The position numbers were made by a program, and so were the translations under genes. The notes under the pieces are model-generated. The model was not told the origin of the DNA and did not search any database. It saw nothing but the letters and a program-made list of their open reading frames with translations. DNA of 64,000 nucleotides. Source: Amoebophrya sp. A120 (Eukaryota; Sar; Dinophyceae; Syndiniales; Amoebophryaceae). Positions 61,901 to 64,000 of the stretch are shown here, piece after piece (the stretch's first letter is position 1; every line of letters begins with the position of its first letter). The DNA is taken from positions 1,403,440-1,467,439 of the forward strand of contig CAJINV010000015.1 in the NCBI GenBank assembly GCA_905178155.1. Reading direction: 5' to 3'.

Positions 61901-63426
61901 GAAAAAGCAAAAGCCGCTTGAAAATTGCCGCTCAAAAGTGGTTTTCAAATTTGTCCGGAGGCCCGTGGCACCGGTTTTGGACGACAAAAAAACAACTATC
62001 AAGCCTGTGGAGGTGTGTCCACCCCCCACGGTTTTCGACGTGTATGAAGGCCAGAATTGCGATCCTCCTCCCGCTTGGAAATGCCCGATCTGGGTGGCCC
62101 AAAAGGGCTGCCAGAAATGGCGAGAGTTGTTTAATTTTTTGAAGTTTGCGCATTTTCCCGGGCCAGCGTGCCGCCGTGCATAACGTTATGCGCGATGGAG
62201 TGCTGCTCGCCAAAAAACGCAGTCTTTTGCGCGCCCTTGCTTCCTGGTTAGAGGATGAGAGCGCGGCCCGAAGCGGGCTGCAGTGTTGGACCGCGGCCCT
62301 TGGGCCGCGGTCCAAGAGTGGTGCCCGCGAGGGCCGCGCTCTCATCCTCTAACCAGGAAGTCAAGGGATGCGCGGTAGCCTTCGCGCTGATTGGGGCGCT
62401 TCGCACGCTTTTGGTTACCAATATCGCCCTCCGGGCGCGACCTTAATATATGCAAGACGGGGAATGTTTCTACTGGAAAGGTTTGCAATGCAAATGCAGC
62501 CAAATGCTGGGGTGGGGGAATTTTTCATTTCAATACATGCAGCTGGATCCGCACGCCGGGCACTCCATCGCGAGTCTGGACGCCGCGGCGCGGTCGCAAC
62601 AGAGCTGTCTGCTTCCGCTCGGCTGCCTGCTGATTTTCGTGCTTTTGGTCTCCGTCGTGATGAACAAATCGCCGGTTTTATCCTGGGTAAAAACGTCCAC
62701 ACCCCAAAGTTGTCATGCAAATCTGCAAGCCTAGAAGATTTCTCATGCGCAGCCCCATGAGGACCAACTTGTGTTGCTACCTGGGTGGAGTTTGTCATGC
62801 TGACATCAGGATAAGGCAGTCGATTTGTGATGCGTTTTCAATAGCTCAGAACCGCACCACACCACGAGTCCAAGCTTGCCATGCGCAACAGCCAAAACTT
62901 GTTGATTTGTGTAGCAAAATCGCACACTTGACACTCTTGGGGACGTTTTTACACATGATACGTGTTCCGCACGCGCGTCGAAGCTGCGGTGCAGAACGTG
63001 CTGCACAGTATGGTGATATGCATTGCAAAAGCATCCTACTAGTAGTAATCGCAGTCATGCATTACAAATTGTTTTCTTTGGGTAAACCCGCATTACATTC
63101 TCATGCTGAGGAAATTTGTCATGCGGTTTATACTAGTACGATGGTTTTTCACAGGATAGGTGAACTCCGGCAACAACAGTCCCCACAACAATTACCGCAA
63201 CCAGAACGTCAACAACGCCTTTTTCACTGATGTGATGGTGTCGCCCAAAGGCGCCAGCGGGTCGTCCAGCCGAAGCAGCTTCCCGCACAATCCCGCACTG
63301 AGCATGGCCAAAACTACGACGAGGAGCGACAGGGGAGAACCGGCAGGGGAAGCGAAGCCGCTTACCTCGGCGGTTTCCCCGAACTCCTTGCGGAAGAAGG
63401 ATGATGACCTGGATGTGGTGTTGTGA
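55985..63426 (+). CDS. Gene 10: type I membrane protein with GLG1-like Cys-rich region, 462 aa
   Basis: Exons 55985-56401, 56668-56763, 56939-57113, 59288-59371, 60774-60887, 61113-61163, 62541-62678, 62966-63016 and 63164-63426 sum to 1389 nt. Intron 56764-56938 is GT-AG; the other seven are introners. The N-terminus (KRRLPFLLLAAS) could be a short signal peptide. Residues about 70-165 hold repeated short amphipathic segments (LPKEIQDLL, VEEMQKLL, LPRDLEELL, MIDEILKEL) with Gly/Pro linkers. Residues about 185-280 carry regularly spaced cysteines (185, 193, 207, 219, 231, 239, 254, near 277) in a helical pattern like the Cys-rich repeats of Golgi apparatus protein 1 / MG-160. A hydrophobic segment (about 335-353) is followed by a basic, Ser/Asn-rich cytoplasmic tail. 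A secretory-pathway location is inferred. The GLG1 resemblance is by Cys spacing only. Confidence 0.75.
56402..56662. mobile_element. Introner I37, family A
   Basis: Perfect CGCCA duplication. Close relative of I15 in gene 5, same orientation. Confidence 0.92.
57225..58289. mobile_element. CATG-flanked repeat, copy 1 (1065 bp)
   Basis: Starts CATGTGTATCAGTTCAAC and ends GTTC/CGATTCACATG, so imperfect terminal inverted repeats lie next to CATG on both sides. Removing the repeat with one CATG restores a typical introner phrase (TGCATGGCAAATTTTC). It contains two adjacent units with alternating CG runs (near 57720 and 57790) and a perfect palindrome TTCGCGAACTAGTTCGCGAA near the right end. Its open frames are not protein-like. 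Confidence 0.8.
58358..59117. mobile_element. CATG-flanked repeat, copy 2 (760 bp, internally shortened)
   Basis: Same ends as copy 1, about 300 bp shorter and diverged. The flanks again restore an uninterrupted introner phrase (TAATGCATGTTAGC) when it is removed with one CATG. Confidence 0.78.
59372..60768. mobile_element. Introner I39, family G, carrying a nested repeat
   Basis: Left end TATGGATGTGTCAGGTTTGA and right end CGATCCTAACACATCCATA, flanks GAACG / CAACG (4/5). Contains copy 3 of the CATG-flanked repeat. Confidence 0.87.
59614..60678. mobile_element. CATG-flanked repeat, copy 3 (about 1065 bp)
   Basis: Nearly or fully identical to copy 1 at an offset of 2389 bp, but inserted in a different introner. 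Flanks TATGT-CATG and CATG-CGCCAC. Confidence 0.8.
60888..61107. mobile_element. Introner I40, family H
   Basis: TATGAGAATGCACAAC ... GTTGTGCACTTTTATA, flanks CGCCG / CTCCG (4/5). Reverse orientation relative to I1. Confidence 0.87.
61410..61453. repeat. Perfect hairpin, 21-bp arms, 2-nt loop
   Basis: Arm one AAGAGCGCTTTGCGCGCGGG plus C, loop TT, arm two its exact complement. It lies just inside the left TIR of the nested element. Confidence 0.9.
62240..62360. repeat. Nested inverted repeat, 30-bp outer arms
   Basis: Outer arms 62240-62269 and 62331-62360 are perfect complements. An inner perfect palindrome (GGACCGCGGCCC-TT-GGGCCGCGGTCC) lies at about 62289-62312. Confidence 0.9.
62679..62960. 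mobile_element. Introner I42, family B (diverged flanks)
   Basis: TATCCTGGGTAAAAACGTCC ... GACGTTTTTACACATGATA. Flanks GGTTT / CGTGT match poorly (3/5), but removing core plus five bases keeps the frame (KSPV to FRTRVEA). Confidence 0.82.
63017..63158. mobile_element. Introner I43, family C
   Basis: TATGCATTGCAAAAGCATCC ... CACAGGATA, perfect GGTGA duplication. This duplication offers an exact GT-AG solution. Confidence 0.92.
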
Positions 63427-64000
63427 GTAGGAGCTAAAAATAGTGTCCTTGATCATGAAAACGCGTCGGCTTCCTTGTTGTATATCTACCGACGACGAGT
63501 TTTCTGTTACCACATCAAACGATTTTTGTTCAAAGAAAAGCGATTTGTCTTCAACAAGTTTATCAACTCCAAGTTTATTGATCAACTTTAACTTTAACAT
63601 TGGATTTCAAGAGTTGCATTTTAACGCTACTTCGCAGTACAGAGTTGTTCGGATTATATGCTATGCAGGAGAGCAGGAAGTACTCCGCTTTATTTCAACT
63701 TTGTATCTTCAACCACTTTATTATTAATATTATTACATGATGGATTGCACACTGACACTGTACAAATTTTTATGCTTATTTCACAGTTCGACTTCGATCG
63801 TTCCTCTTTCTTTTCACTCGTGTTGTACGTCTTTACAACCGGCCCGTTTGAGAATCAAAATGTACATAAATTTTCACCTTGAAAAACAGCCCGTTTGGAA
63901 AACAGCCAAAGAGTGGATACCTTCGAAATGAAATGGACCTGTATACAACCACATGGAGAGCGCGAGATATCGATTGAAAGCTGTACTAGAGGAATCAAGG
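63427..64000. other. 3' flank of gene 10, no gene seen
   Basis: T-rich sequence after the stop of gene 10. Short open frames only. Presumed 3' untranslated and intergenic sequence. Confidence 0.5.

Larger units (their letters stand above)
61381..62420. mobile_element. 1.04-kb TIR element nested in introner I41
   Basis: About 24-bp inverted ends: TGGTAACCAAAGCGTGCGCA at the left and the inverted form ending ACGCTTTTGGTTACCA at the right. No clear target duplication seen. The interior has two strong hairpins and no convincing open frame, so it looks non-autonomous. Confidence 0.7.
61164..62535. mobile_element. Introner I41, family F, carrying a nested TIR element
   Basis: TATTACAGTGAAAAATGC ... 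TTTTTCATTTCAATA with a perfect CATGC duplication, 1372 nt apart. The right side is the reverse complement of the left side of I30. The centre is occupied by the element at 61381-62420. Confidence 0.87.

Noticed and set aside
692-63158. CRISPR array or bacterial repeat system
   Set aside because: Repeats are dispersed inverted-end elements inside eukaryotic exons, not regularly spaced direct repeats with spacers.

Overview
The window looks like nuclear DNA of a Syndiniales-type dinoflagellate; an Amoebophrya-like parasite is the best guess. What is visible: all ten supported genes lie on the + strand, coding regions are cut into many pieces, and almost every cut is a short TIR-bearing element inserted inside a codon sequence. 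These elements are introners (intron-generating mobile elements), which are known from Amoebophrya genomes. The species assignment is inference.

Layout: a 103-bp palindrome-rich tandem repeat (8-205); gene 1, coiled-coil protein (186-2323); gene 2, protein farnesyltransferase beta subunit (3955-5719); gene 3, small charged protein (6258-7477); gene 4, large unrecognised protein (8143-13809); gene 5, NPRL3-like GATOR1 subunit (15143-22595); a GC-rich island (about 23030-25090); gene 6, small membrane protein (25372-25737); gene 7, protein with an Hsp70-lid-like C-terminus (26176-28191); gene 8, a roughly 3,011-residue Q/N/S-rich KH-domain protein ending at 48371; gene 9, mitochondrial carrier (51424-53036); a second GC-rich island (about 53430-55130); gene 10, type I membrane protein with a GLG1-like Cys-rich region (55985-63426). 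Bases 26270-32573 recur without visible change at 32627-38930, with a single N at 32574. This is most likely two overlapping contigs that were not merged, so gene 7 and the 5' part of gene 8 are probably present only once in the genome.

The main system is the introner population. I count 43 distinct insertions (duplicate block counted once) in 11 TIR families, called A-K here. Each has the form N5-TAT...ATA-N5, where N5 is a 5-bp target-site duplication (31 perfect, 10 with 4/5 match, 2 degenerate). Removing the element plus one N5 copy keeps the reading frame at every one. Whole-gene sums are multiples of three for every fully modelled gene: 248, 545, 118, 1837, 263, 3011, 357 and 462 residues. 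Only about 4 of the 43 permit an in-frame GT-AG intron at the duplicated site, so most must be removed with non-canonical ends. The same subfamilies occur in both orientations inside + strand genes. Larger repeats are nested inside some introners: three copies of a CATG-flanked repeat and a 1.04-kb TIR element, all in gene 10.

The genes do not form a pathway. They look like ordinary housekeeping and regulatory genes in one co-oriented array. Coordinates, splice joins and counts were worked out by hand.
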